Below are positions 22,800 to 32,773 of a DNA stretch of 64,000 nt, one piece after another. The notes under the pieces are model-generated. The model was given only the letters and a program-made list of their open reading frames with translations. It did no database searches and was not told the origin of the DNA. Within the stretch, counting starts at the first letter, position 1, and each line of letters starts with the position of its first letter. Origin of the DNA: Plectosphaerella cucumerina (Eukaryota; Ascomycota; Sordariomycetes; Glomerellales; Plectosphaerellaceae); assembly GCA_020746995.1 (NCBI GenBank), contig JAGPXD010000006.1, forward strand, positions 1,550,001 through 1,614,000. The letters run 5' to 3'. A program made the translations under genes and the position numbers.

Positions 22800-23344
22800 G
22801 GAGTCAGCGCTGTAAAGCGAGTATAAGTACATATTTTACTACGAATGGACTATAATACCTTCCTTGGAATGAGAAGCCGGGGTCATCTGAGAACAGAGAG
22901 TTTAAGCACGTCCCAAGTTGCCGTAACCTGGATCGTCACGGGCGCATTCGGAGAATCATGGCGCAAGCCGGGGAAGCTAGGGGTCCCAACGGGGAGACAC
23001 GGATCGAAGCCGATGCGCCCATCCAAAGGTGAGCCAAGTCGCCCCAGCTTGTGCTGCAGCCCCTCAACGCTACTCCGTTCTCCGGAGCAGAGGTGCCGGA
23101 ATAGTGTATGTGAGTCTAGGAGTTGCCGGCCGTCACTGTGCCGCTGCGCTGAGGTCCTGGTGGTTACATGTTGCAGCCCAGCAACATTTGGCAATGGGAG
23201 CCATTCATTTCCACTTCCAGAACGTCATTGCTGCGCTTTATTAAGCTTCTTGTATTATTGTTGTTAAATCACTTGCACAGGCCGGAAACTCCTGAATCTA
23301 TACTCTCCCCCTACGCATCATCCTTCAGCAATTCATTTCACATC
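22800..23344. other. Intergenic stretch
   Basis: No gene is seen. The frame of the following DUF1593 pseudogene is open from 23168, but the ATG at 23345 gives the natural N-terminus. Confidence 0.4.
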
Positions 23345-24844
23345 ATGACCGATCAAGCTCGCCTCCGTCGTTATGGCGACAAGCCAAGAGTGGTCATCGC
23401 GACAGACATCAGAAATAAGCCCGACGATGCCGAGTCTCTAGTCCGTTACGTGCTCTACTCCAACGTGTTTAACACCAGGGGCTTGATCGCCTACACTTCG
23501 GTACACATAAGGCAAGTTGTCCATCCGGAGGACATCGAGACCATCCTCACGGCATACTCAACCGTCATTAAGAACCTCAACGTCCATCCTGATAATCCCT
23601 ACACGCCGGCCGAGGAGTTTTTCTCCTTGATCAAAACCGGGCCGACGCTTTACGGCAAAGAAGCCCTGGACCCCGAAGTCCCACTAAGCGACGGCGCCGC
23701 CCTCATCGTGGAGCGAGTGGATGAATCGGAGGAGTCTCTCTGGGTGCTGTGCTGGGGAGGCCCCAACGTTCTCGCGTAGGCGTTGCAACACGCCGAGCAG
23801 AGTCGCTCCGAGGCCGACTTCGCCCGGTTTCGTTCCAAGATCAGGGTGTATACCATCTCAGATCAAGACGATACCGGGCCTTAGATCCGCCGCCGATTCC
23901 CAGACATTTTCTACATCTACTCCGTGCACGGCTGGAAGGAGTACGGCAATACGGCGTGGTTCGGCATATCTGGAGATCATCTCGGCGACTTCGACTCGGG
24001 AGGCCCCGACAAGACAAAGGTAACTCGCGAGTGGCTCAGGGACAACATCCAGGTCGGCCCTCTCGGTGCCGTGTATCCCACATGCCCCTTTCTCATAGAA
24101 GGCGACACGCCTACCTTTCTATATCTAATTCAAAATAGCCTCGGGTCTCCTAAACACCCCGAATAGGGCAGTTAGGGTGGTCGGTACGTCCTGACCGAAC
24201 TCAGCGGCGAGTCGAGACACTTCGCAGACGCCCGAGACATGGTAACGGGGAAGGACGGTCGACTCCATCACAGTAATCATGCCACCGTCTGGAGGTGGCG
24301 AGACCATTTCCAAGACAGTTTCGCAGCCCGCATGCGCTGGACCCTGTCCCCGGACCGAAGCAAGGCGAATCATGCCCCTGTCGTGTCCATCAATGGAAGT
24401 TCCGGGCCCGAGGCTCTGATTCTCGAGGCTGAGGCCGGCACGGAAGCACTTACTTTTGACGCCAGCGAGACGTACGACCCGGACGGAGACGCCTTGACAT
24501 TTCACTGGTTCCACTACAAGGAGGTCAGCAGCGCTCATGAGCATCCACACTGGCACGTCCGGGATATTGAGATCCGGACGGTTGACGGCAGCGATGACAG
24601 GGTCGTCACGGTCACGCTTCTCCCGGCTGAGTGGTCTGCTGTCGACAGGGTCTCGGGAAGGGCTCTTCTCAAGGGGATGCAGCACCATTTTGTGCTCCAG
24701 GTGACCGACAACGGCTCGCCGCCGTTGACGACGTACAAGCGAGTGGTGGTGCAGACGACAAACAAGAGCCTTGTCGGCGGCCGCGGGAGATGGTTTGAAT
24801 CTGTTACTGAGTCGATGGGTAGTCTAAGGCAGGAAGACAGGTGA
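23345..24844 (+). pseudogene. DUF1593 (nucleoside-hydrolase-like) gene broken by four TAG codons
   Basis: One reading frame of 500 codons runs from MTDQARLRRYGDKPRVVIATD to TGA at 24842. It is interrupted only by TAG at 23777, 23882, 24164 and 24173, with no frameshift. Translation on both sides of each stop is clearly DUF1593: an N-terminal nucleoside-hydrolase-like half with VIATDI and DDAESLVRY, a middle with WVLCWGG and SVHGW, and a C-terminal beta-sandwich with DPDGDAL. From the family pattern, three stops stand where Trp is usual (after DDTGP; in HPE_GS_GGRY) and one where Gln is usual. Each change would be C to T at CpA or G to A at TpG. Readthrough of four stops is implausible, so it is called a pseudogene. 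Family members are secreted or cytosolic glycoside-related hydrolases of uncertain substrate. Confidence 0.88.
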
Positions 24845-25020
24845 GGGCTGCGACGTCCTTAGCCTCACGTTTTCCGTCTCCAAGTAAACTGGTAAGGTAG
24901 GTAGGAATCGCGTGACTGTCTGGTCAATCGAATTGTTAAATCCAAAAACATTTATTCTTTTCAAACATGACCACGTTTGCATGTCGTTTAGAAACTGATG
25001 ACACGACTGGAGGAGACTCT
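24845..25020. other. Convergent spacer with AGGTAGG motif
   Basis: Short spacer between two broken genes. A GGTAAGGTAGGTAGG string lies near 24890-24904. Confidence 0.4.
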
Positions 25021-25669
25021 TTAGGCAGTTTCTGGAGTCTCGTCCCATACCTCGGCCCTCTTGGTCTCGTAAGCGCCAATGATGCCCAACTGAATGGCAC
25101 ATTCCTTCTTGTACTCCTCGACTGACATATTGTACAAGGCCGCTTTCGCCTCCAAGTTATCAGCATCACCTTAGTTCCCGAGATTGACTGCTCAGCGAAG
25201 ACCTGGACTTCCTCGACGATGACGTGGGTTTCTTCAGCGACGACCTGGTGTTCCTCAGCCAGGATTGCCGCCTTTGCCGGCTTGGCGGCGCGGGCTCGTG
25301 TAGCCGTCGCTGTCTTGGACGAGGGGATCACCTTGGTCGGCTTTCGCTTGAGTGCAGGAGGCTTCTCCAATGTTGGAGGCTTGGCCGGAAGCTTCTGGAT
25401 GGGTGCTTTGTCGGCATTCATGAGGCAGACAGGCGTGCCGTGGAGACGTCGCCCTCATCTGGTGCAACCCGGGGACCGGCCCGGCAGTTTTTGCAGCGAA
25501 GGGAAAGGGTCTCGAGCTCGAGAACTGTGACTAGATTCCACTCTGCAGGACCGCAGTAGAGGGGAAGACCATTGGGGTGGTCGACGTCGTCGCAGCTCTC
25601 CACGGTTGAGAGCACGCAGAGATGGCTGCACGCCGCGAAGAGGAAGGGGGTTTGTGTGATCCTGCACAT
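25021..25669 (-). pseudogene. Broken gene for a CxxC and Lys/Ala/Pro-rich protein
   Basis: Three coding-like pieces follow each other on the minus strand but in three frames. First, 25669-25418 starts MCRITQTPFLFAAC and includes CKNC. Next is a basic Pro/Ala/Lys-rich piece (~25421-25190) ending EEVQVFAEQ. Last is an acidic C-terminus with LYNMSVEEYKKECAIQLG, ending at the TAA in 25021-25023. Each step needs a net shift of the same sign. A weak intron of 53 nt (GTCTTC..GAG) could explain the second step; nothing canonical explains the first. One in-frame TAA before the last piece could come from CAA. Either a decayed gene or an unusual spliced one; a decayed copy is preferred given the neighbours. 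No family recognised. Confidence 0.45.
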
Positions 25670-26464
25670 TTTGAGGTTGCTTTTGAATGAAGGAAGAGTT
25701 GATCTAGAAGCTGATTGCTGAGACTCTTGGATGATGATGCTGGTGATAGCTGGGTAGGTAAGTGATTGCTATGCTTTGTAGCCACAGGGCCCCCCTCGAA
25801 GGGTCACGGCAGCTCCGCGATAATATATAGGCTGCTAGGATACCGCCTCTTTGTTGGAAAGAGTGTGTCTTCAGCGGGTGTTTTGGTCTGATCTAATGAC
25901 AGTGGAAGTCATAATGAAGGGTCTCTGCATGCCAAAGATAAAGAATCCCATCGTTGTCCAGTCTGCTCCTGAAACATCACAGCATCTGATGGATACAGAG
26001 CCTGTGAAGTACCAGAACAGAGGCAGATGAACTCCCTGCTGGCAATCAGGTTTTAGATCAAAGGGAAATGTATTTGGGACAAGTTTATAGTGTGCTGTCA
26101 TCCTGTCAACACGACACGAAGCACACTGGGCTGGTCCTTCCCCCTGTGCGAGCGGATCATTGTCTAAGCACCTCACTGTTCCTGAAGTCACAGGCATCAA
26201 TCAGCCTGCAGATGACACATGTCTTGCCGCTGATCCTACCAGGAAAGACGTCACCCTTTTTGTCTGGTCGCTGAGTCTGCCGAGTGCCAAATCACATATC
26301 GTGAACGGCTTCTCGGCGTTCAGCTGTAGGCTGACCATCTCACTCTTCACCCATGGCGTCCGTTTGCGCCACCGAACTCGCCAAATGAACCGAAATGCAT
26401 TGCTGTCTATCCCATCGCAAATCATCATGCCTTCTAGAAATCGACCATCCTGCCGCGATGAACC
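25670..26464. other. Intergenic stretch
   Basis: No gene is seen. It holds the promoter of the broken gene at 25021-25669 and the 3' region of MCL copy 2. Confidence 0.4.
25822..25829 (-). promoter_or_regulatory. TATA-like box of the broken minus-strand gene
   Basis: CTATATAT/TATATTA on the minus strand, about 155 bases upstream of the ATG at 25669. Confidence 0.35.
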
Positions 26465-26851
26465 CTAGCATCCGCCGCCGCCTCCGTCACCACCACCGCC
26501 GCCACCACCACCTCCGTCTCCGCCGCCGCAGCTCGACGATCCCCCGCCCGAGTAAGAGTAGCCTCCGCCGCCGGAGTAGTGGTTGTTGCTGCTGGTGTAG
26601 TTGCGTCGCGGGGGCGGGCTGTACGAGCGGTACGCCGGGGTCGGCGTGGTCGTGGACGTGTCGCTGGCCGCAGGGAGCTTGGGTGTGTTGCTGTGCGCGA
26701 CGGGCTTGGTGACCTGGCGCATGGGGCGCGACTCTTCGTCTTCCTCTTGGGTGGGCCAGAAGCGAACGGGCTCCGGCTTGGAGACGGGCTGCTGGGGCTT
26801 CTTCTTGCGGAAGATGTTGTCCTTCTTGCGGAAGATGAAGGTGAGGCACAT
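26465..26851 (-). CDS. Small MCL-start, glycine-rich, Cys-ending protein (copy 2)
   Basis: The predicted product has 128 residues: MCLTFIFRKKDNIFRKKK, an acidic/Pro-rich middle (VRFWPTQEEDEESRP), then a Tyr/Ser/Gly-rich second half ending in long Gly runs, DGGGGGC and TAG. It shares with copy 1 (14395-14811) the strand, length, start context CAAAATGTGCCT, the basic patch after a short hydrophobic start, and the Gly tail with terminal Cys. The middle parts are not alike by eye, so common origin is likely but not proven. Palmitoylation of Cys2 is a guess. A TATA box lies at 26963-26969. Confidence 0.65.
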   Translation of the reverse strand: MCLTFIFRKKDNIFRKKKPQQPVSKPEPVRFWPTQEEDEESRPMRQVTKPVAHSNTPKLPAASDTSTTTPTPAYRSYSPPPRRNYTSSNNHYSGGGGYSYSGGGSSSCGGGDGGGGGGGGGDGGGGGC

Positions 26852-27478
26852 TTTGGTAGCTTGATGTGCGAGGAGAAGTGTCTGTGGTAGAAGTGCTTGG
26901 GATGACTGTGTGTGAGATTGTAGTGATGGGATGGAGCAACTGGGGGACTACGGCTGGTCAAGATTTATACACATTGCGATGTCGTAGGCGACGACGATAT
27001 CGCTCATGTTCTGAAGGGCGCGGTCACGTCAAGTCAGCCTTGGGGAAGCGTGGTGTTCGGCCGAGTTGACGGGCGGTGTCTCTCAGCGGGTAAGACGGCA
27101 GCCCCGTGGGCCATCTGAACTGCCCTGGGGAACCGAGAAAGGCAGTCTTCGGCGATGACAGAGGTGCGGCAATTGTCGGCACTGGCTCATTTGGGGGAAT
27201 TTCGGTGACGAGAAGGAGTCGCTGGCGGGGGTGTTGGGCGTTTTCAGCGCACGGGGAGGATGAAGAAGGTTAGTTTGATCGTCGGGCTTCTGGAAGGGGG
27301 CAGGGCGGCTCGAGTGGTGGTCAGCCGGTGCTTCTGGTGAGTGGATGCTGAAGGGCAGGGCTTCGGGGGCTGTGTTGGGAAGGTCAAGGTCAGGCAGCAG
27401 GGCAGGGCGACGTCGGGGTTTTGAAGAGTCCGCTTGCTGATAACGATAGGGGACTGGCTTGGCGCATGTTTGAGAGCA
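26852..27478. other. Intergenic stretch
   Basis: No gene is seen apart from the promoter of MCL copy 2. Confidence 0.4.
26963..26969 (-). promoter_or_regulatory. TATA box of MCL copy 2
   Basis: TATAAAT on the minus strand, about 112 bases upstream of the ATG at 26851. Confidence 0.5.
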
Positions 27479-28146
27479 TTAGGCGAGCAGGCGAGTCACG
27501 GATGAGAGATATTCGTGCTTGTGTCCGATGGTGGTGGCGGTGCCTGGCATGGTGTTGTTGTCTGCATCTGCCTGCACTGGTGAAGCTGTGGCCGCCGGAC
27601 TTGGCCGATTGAAAGCCACCGACACCGGCGCATGTCGCAGCTCGCCTAACTTTTGGTCCTTGGCAAGCGCCATCCTCATGCGGCCATGCTCGGGCCATAT
27701 TGCTTTGCGAGAGCTCCGACCCGAACCAAACTTGGCGACGCGAGGAAGCAACACGGCGATGAGGACATCGACAAACGAGCCATCGTCAAGGCCTCAACGA
27801 CAGGGAAAGGCCTCACTTCGGACCCTTTGGCGATAAACTCACCATTCATGCTTGTTTCCACCCCGGCAGCCCGGCCACATCCCACGGATGGGATCGTCAC
27901 TGTGGCGTCGCTCTGCCTGATCAGCAACATGATCTGAGCATTTCGTCTCGCGAGAAAGCGACGAGCGGTGAGGATCATAACCCCGAACAGGTCTTTCTCC
28001 GGAGTATCCTCCTGCGGACCGACACCGAGCGAAGAAGTTTGATAGGTTCCCCCAAACGTCACGCCCGCCAAGACAGCCTGGACCCCCAAAATCATCAGAT
28101 CATGCCACGGCGGCTCCCGGAGGCTCTGCGGGCGGCCTGACGCCAT
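27479..28146 (-). CDS. Uncertain two-exon hypothetical protein with hydrophobic segments
   Basis: Proposed exons are 28146-27843 and 27792-27479, with a 50-nt intron that has a canonical GTGAGT donor and GAG-type acceptor and keeps phase, giving 205 residues. Two segments are hydrophobic: MILGVQAVLAGVTFGG near the N-terminus and FVDVLIAVLL just after the splice. The second exon has an A/D/N/T-rich end. No clear branch site is seen and I recognise no domain. The match of phase across a good donor is the main support. The hydrophobic segments suggest membrane association, but this could also be noncoding DNA with chance open frames. Confidence 0.35.
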
Positions 28147-28648
28147 GGAGGTTCAGGGCCTAACCTGGCCTGGCGTGGTAACGGATGCCCGCCGGGTGTC
28201 GCCCCCTGTCGCTTGTCACATTCCAGGTGCTGCTCCCAGCGCCCGCGGGATGACGGTCCGCGAGAAAAGCGCCGCCGACCACTGGGACGACAGCGCCCAG
28301 GCCCGTGTTCGGCGCCGTTCTGGTGCTCCCACTGGCTGTCCGAAAAGTACCGTGATCGGCCCCTGCCGGGAGCGTGACGCCAGGTGGCACTGCAATGCAA
28401 CGGCGTCGCCAGCGCCGCAAATAGGTCTCATCTCGATTCTTCTGGCCTTGTCCCAAGTCACCGGCGTGGTGTGATAATTTTGTAGGTTGGGAGAGAGGCT
28501 TGGGATAAAAGAATGTCATAGGGATGGCTTTTTCTTTGTTCTGATGTCTCTCTCCCATCATCACAACACCATCATCACCAACATCATCGTTGATTGATTG
28601 ACTCTCAAGTCAAGCATCCCATCCATCCACATCCTACAGCTGAACACC
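28147..28648. other. Divergent promoter region
   Basis: It separates the uncertain minus-strand gene from the aquaglyceroporin. A GATAAAA string lies about 145 bases upstream of the aquaglyceroporin ATG, and the leader is rich in CATCA repeats. Confidence 0.4.
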
Positions 28649-29902
28649 ATGTCTGGCTCAGCAACACCAGTCCCCTCGGCGCCATCGGCTACCCACTACT
28701 TTATCCACCAGCAAACAGCCCAGCAGTCCGAGTCCCCCGCAGAGTCCTCCCACGACCTGCACCTGGGCCAGAAGAACAGCAGCCTCTTCTTCCGCACTGA
28801 CAGCGCCCACACCCTCACCCCTCTGCGGTCGGCCTCCACTGCCCACCCAGATCACCACCACCATGATAACCTCCACGACCTCGAGTTCGAGCATGAGCAC
28901 GAGCTTGACGTCCTCGCCGCCGCCCGCCACTACCTTCAAGCCCGCGAAGCAGGCTACCGCCCCATCTCCCAGCGCCGCTTAGATCTTGAGCGCCGCCGCC
29001 CTACCTGGCTGCGGGAATGCGTCGCCGAGGCCACAGGCGTTTTCATCTTCGTCATCTGCGGCATCTCCTCCATCGCTTCATTCGTCCTGCATCATGACCA
29101 TCCCCAAGGCCTCGCCGCATTCGGGTCGGTCTTCCAAATTGGTTGGGCCTTTGGCGTCGGCGTCGCCATTGCGGTCATAACATGCGCCCCAGTCTCCGGC
29201 GGGCACTTCAACCCTGCAATCACCCTCGCCATGGCGTTCTGGCAGGATTTCCCATGGCGCAAGGTCCCCTACTACATCTTCAGCCAGATCCTCGGCGCCT
29301 TCACAGCCGGCCTCGTCCTAATGGCCTGCTACTGGACAAAGGTGCAGGAGGTCAACGCCACGCTCATTGCAGCTGGCCGTCCACTCATCGGCGGAGGTGC
29401 CCCGGCGTCGATGCTCTGCCCCATGCCTAACGAGGGGCAAAGCATCGGATACCTCTTCGCGGTCGAGTTCTTCGCCGACGCATTCATCGGACTCGCAGTC
29501 TGGGCCGCCCTCGACCCCGCCAACCCATTCATGTCCCCAGGCGCCGTTCCCTTCGTCATCGGCCTGGCGTATTCGAACATGATCTGGGGTTTCGGAAGCC
29601 AGACCCTCAGCACGAATCTCGCCAGGGACCTGGGCACGCGCATGGTCGCCGCCATCTTCTTCGGTCGCGATGTCTGGACTCATGCGGGATACGCGCCGAT
29701 TGGCATGCTCGTCAATATCCCTGCCACACTTCTCGCCACGGCGTTCTACGAAGTCTGGATCCGCGACAGTTTTGCGATTATCGGCCGCGGTCACGCACGA
29801 CACCAGGAAGGCGAGGCGGGTCTCTACCGCCACATGAGCAAGTCGGGCATGCTTGACGAGGAGTCGGGCGTGCGCATGCCTCTGGCTGAGAAGCAGCATT
29901 AA
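28649..29902 (+). CDS. Aquaglyceroporin (MIP family, Fps1-like)
   Basis: Intronless, 417 residues. The ATG at 28649 (CACCATG context) is preferred over the open frame upstream. The N-terminal ~125 residues are soluble, with His/Asp/Glu-rich runs, and the C-terminal tail is short and charged. The channel core has six membrane segments. The first pore motif is canonical NPA (Asn188, in GGHFNPAITLA). The second is NLA (Asn323) followed by RDLG, instead of NPARD. Yeast Fps1 also has NLA as second motif, though its first is NPS. Expected role: glycerol and small-solute efflux across the plasma membrane in osmotic adjustment; possibly water, urea or metalloid passage. Confidence 0.92.
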   Translation: MSGSATPVPSAPSATHYFIHQQTAQQSESPAESSHDLHLGQKNSSLFFRTDSAHTLTPLRSASTAHPDHHHHDNLHDLEFEHEHELDVLAAARHYLQAREAGYRPISQRRLDLERRRPTWLRECVAEATGVFIFVICGISSIASFVLHHDHPQGLAAFGSVFQIGWAFGVGVAIAVITCAPVSGGHFNPAITLAMAFWQDFPWRKVPYYIFSQILGAFTAGLVLMACYWTKVQEVNATLIAAGRPLIGGGAPASMLCPMPNEGQSIGYLFAVEFFADAFIGLAVWAALDPANPFMSPGAVPFVIGLAYSNMIWGFGSQTLSTNLARDLGTRMVAAIFFGRDVWTHAGYAPIGMLVNIPATLLATAFYEVWIRDSFAIIGRGHARHQEGEAGLYRHMSKSGMLDEESGVRMPLAEKQH

Positions 29903-30441
29903 GGGAAGCTGGGGAGGAAGAGGAGGAAGTAATGAGAGGAACACGGCACGAGTCACGACATTTTGTACAACCAGTATTTCAATCAGCGTTTGAGCGGGCA
30001 TTTGGTTCGAGATTTATCGATCTCAGGGACACAAACATTCAGATTAGAAAGACTGTAGACCGTTAGACAAAAGATGAAGAGGTTACAACACCACAACATT
30101 CATCGTTTGTATCCGCACCTGCTACATCACGAACTTCATTTGTGCCTGCCCGCCTGCTTGACTTCGCACCTTTTGCTTCGCCTGTTTTCTGCCAAGCAAC
30201 TGCGGTGACACGCCCATCGCCACGCCAATCCCAGCCCGCCACACATTGCGAGCTTGCGCGGCGCCCAGACACTGCCCCCATATTCACCCCTCATTCGCGG
30301 CCCTGAGCCCCCTGATTCACTCCAGCTCCTTCAGGGTCGATCCATCCTGCGGCCCTACCCGCCGGGAGCTTCGGGTCTATTTTCAGAGAGCCTCAACCCC
30401 GACATCACCGTCCTTCACACATCACACATCACCCCTTCGCC
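29903..30441. other. Intergenic stretch upstream of the chitinase
   Basis: No gene is seen. It holds the aquaglyceroporin 3' region and the promoter of the GH18 gene, with a CATCACAC-rich leader just before 30442. Confidence 0.45.
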
Positions 30442-31612
30442 ATGTCCCGATTCGCAAACGCCGTTTATTACCCTCAGTGGAAAATCTATGATGGCATCCC
30501 TCCATCGGCATTGAATATCGGCCAGACGAGCCACGTCCTCTATGCCTTTGTCGGGTGCGTCTCTGCTCATGACTTCATCTCATGTCCTCGGCTAACATCT
30601 CACAGCGTCAACCAAGATGGCACCTTGAAGGTATGCCCCTCCTCCCCAGGCACTCACCTGAATGCCTTCATTGCCATCTCTCCCGCCACCCACTGACATC
30701 CGCCAGCCCACGGACGACTGGGCCGACAACAACGTCGACGCCGACGGCGTCAAAGGCTGCCTCGCAGCCCTCGCCCAGCTCAAAGCCGCCAACCCCCATC
30801 TCCGCCTCCTCCTCTCCCTCGGCGGCGCCACCGCATCGGCCGAGTTCCCCGCCCTCGCCGCCTCCCCCGACGCCCGCGAAACCCTCGCCCGAGAATGCCG
30901 GGCCTTTGTCGATCGCCATGGCCTAGACGGCATCGACATCGACTGGGAGCATCCCAAGGATCCCACTGAAGGCCACAATTTTCTCCACCTGCTCTACACC
31001 CTGCGCACCACCCTCCCCGGCCCCCGCTACCTCCTCACCACCGCTCTGCCCCCCGGCGAGTGGGTGCTCCGCAACATCAACCTCGCCCAGGCTGCTGTCT
31101 ACCTCGACTTCCTCAACCTCATGGCCTACGATCTCTCCGGATCCTGGGGCGAGGTCGCAGGCCACCAAGCTCAGCTTTACCCTCCCTCGGGAGGAGACTG
31201 CCATCCTGCCTGCCGTGGAGGTTGCGCCGATGGCATCGACTACGCCCTCCGAATGGGTTTCCCGCCGCATAAGATCCTGCTCGGCATCCCAGCCTATGCT
31301 CGCTACTTCCCCGGCGCCGGCTGCCCGGGCGAGCCGTTTTCCAATGCAGGAGAGATGGATTACGACAAGTTCCCTGATGAGTGGGTGTCGGCCGCGTCGA
31401 TCGACGAGCGGGCCGCCGCAGCGTACTATGTCGATGGCGAGAAGGGCTTCGCAAGCTACGACGTTCCCGAGACAGTGCGCATCAAGGCTCGATACGTCCG
31501 TGACCGCGGCCTCGGCGGTCTGATGTACTGGACCGGCACCGCGGACCGTAAGGGGTCGGAGAGCCTGGTCGCGGCGGGGTACAGGGAGATGCACGGATAT
31601 CCGCCATTGTAG
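30442..31612 (+). CDS. GH18 chitinase, no signal peptide
   Basis: Three exons: 30442-30554, 30606-30630 (25 nt) and 30707-31612, with introns of 51 nt (GCTAAC branch) and 76 nt, give 347 residues. The GH18 signature DGIDIDWE is at residues 120-127, with catalytic Glu127. The SLGG strand is at ~83-86 and MAYDLSGSW further on; the C-terminal GGLMYWTGTADRKG closes the barrel. The protein starts MSRFANAVYYPQWKIY, directly in the first beta strand, so it has no signal peptide and no carbohydrate-binding module. That points to an intracellular or unconventionally secreted chitinase for endogenous chitin turnover. The 25-nt second exon encodes VNQDGTLK, conserved in family members after the first strand. 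Confidence 0.92.
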
Positions 31613-31675
31613 ACAGCGATCGGTCTTCAAGGTCATTTGTTTCATTACAGGCTTCTAAAAGTACAGCCATTCCAT

Positions 31676-32773
31676 CTAGCACCCGATCGTTGTCGTCAGG
31701 TTCAGTCCGAAGGTCGCGTTGCCGAGGACAGAGGTCGTCAGCCAGTTGCCGATGAAGCCGTTGACGGTCTCGACCTCCTCCCACATGATCCAGTGATCAC
31801 CCTGGGCCAGACCCCTCGACAGGCTGTCGAAGTATGTCTCCATGCCCGTAGACAGGTACGGCGGCAGGGCCGTGTCGTCCTCGCCGCCGATGTACAGCGC
31901 CGGCTGGTGGAACTTGTCGTCAAAGGCCACGCCGTCGGGCACGAAAGCCCGCTCATCGGCAAAGTTCATCTGACCGGTACGATACCAGTTGAGCGTCCGG
32001 TTGAAAGGCTTGTTCATGTAGTTCTCGACGTAGAAGTCAATCTCCTCAGTCGTCATGAGAGGGGTGTCCTCCGTGACGCCGTCCAGGAGGTCGAGGGAGA
32101 AGCCTTCGCCGGTTGAGTTGAAGGCAGACTCGCCGTTGGGGAGGCGAACGCTGTAGATGGTGTTGAGGATCTGGCGGATGCGCGTGGCGTTCTGGTTGTC
32201 AACCGGGCCGATGTAGTTCTGGATCGCATCGGTGCGGAACTGGAGCTGGTAGTGCAGTGTCGGGAAGGCGTCGGGCTGGTCGACAAAGGTGAGGGAGGGG
32301 GGCGCGAAGGGGGTGCTGATGACGAAGAAGGCCGAGATGAGCTCGGGGTGCCAGAGGGCGGTGCGGTAGACGACGGCACCGCCCCAGTCGTGGCCGCCCA
32401 GGACGATGCGGGAGAGGCCGAGGTGCTTGGCGAGGCCAGCAATGTCGTCGCCCGCACGCTTCAGGGTGCTTAGAAGGTCAGTGATGGCTTGGAAGATGGT
32501 GTTGGGCTGGTGAACTCACTAGTAGCTGACCTCTTCAGGAGCAGCGGTGCCTCCGTATCCCATCATGTCCATGGCGATGACACGAAGACCAAGGGAGTTG
32601 AGGAAGGGAATCTGGTTGCGCCAGCCCAGGGCCATGTCGGGCCATCCGTGGACGAGGAAGATCGTGCCGACGGCATCGCCCCCGGGCTCAGAGCGGATGT
32701 ACCTGTACTTGACGCCATTGACGTTGGCGGTACGGTACTCGAAGCCGAACTTGGTGACTGGTGCGACTGCCAT
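31676..32773 (-). CDS. Soluble epoxide hydrolase-like alpha/beta hydrolase
   Basis: Two exons on the minus strand, 32773-32520 and 32468-31676, with a 51-nt GTGAGT..TAAG intron, give 348 residues. The oxyanion motif HGWPD is at residues 42-46. The nucleophile elbow reads GGHDWGG with Asp112, as in epoxide hydrolases (haloalkane dehalogenases share this Asp). Aromatic residues of the lid (YRTGQMNF) are visible and the catalytic His falls in GDHWIMWEE near the C-terminus. It should open epoxides to diols by way of an ester intermediate. There is no signal peptide or clear organelle signal. A TATA box lies at 32845-32851. It converges with the chitinase gene; their stops are 63 bases apart. Confidence 0.9.

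Noticed and set aside
29318..30001. 227-codon minus-strand frame over the aquaglyceroporin 3' half
   Set aside because: Shadow; it overlaps conserved membrane segments on the plus strand and has no domain.
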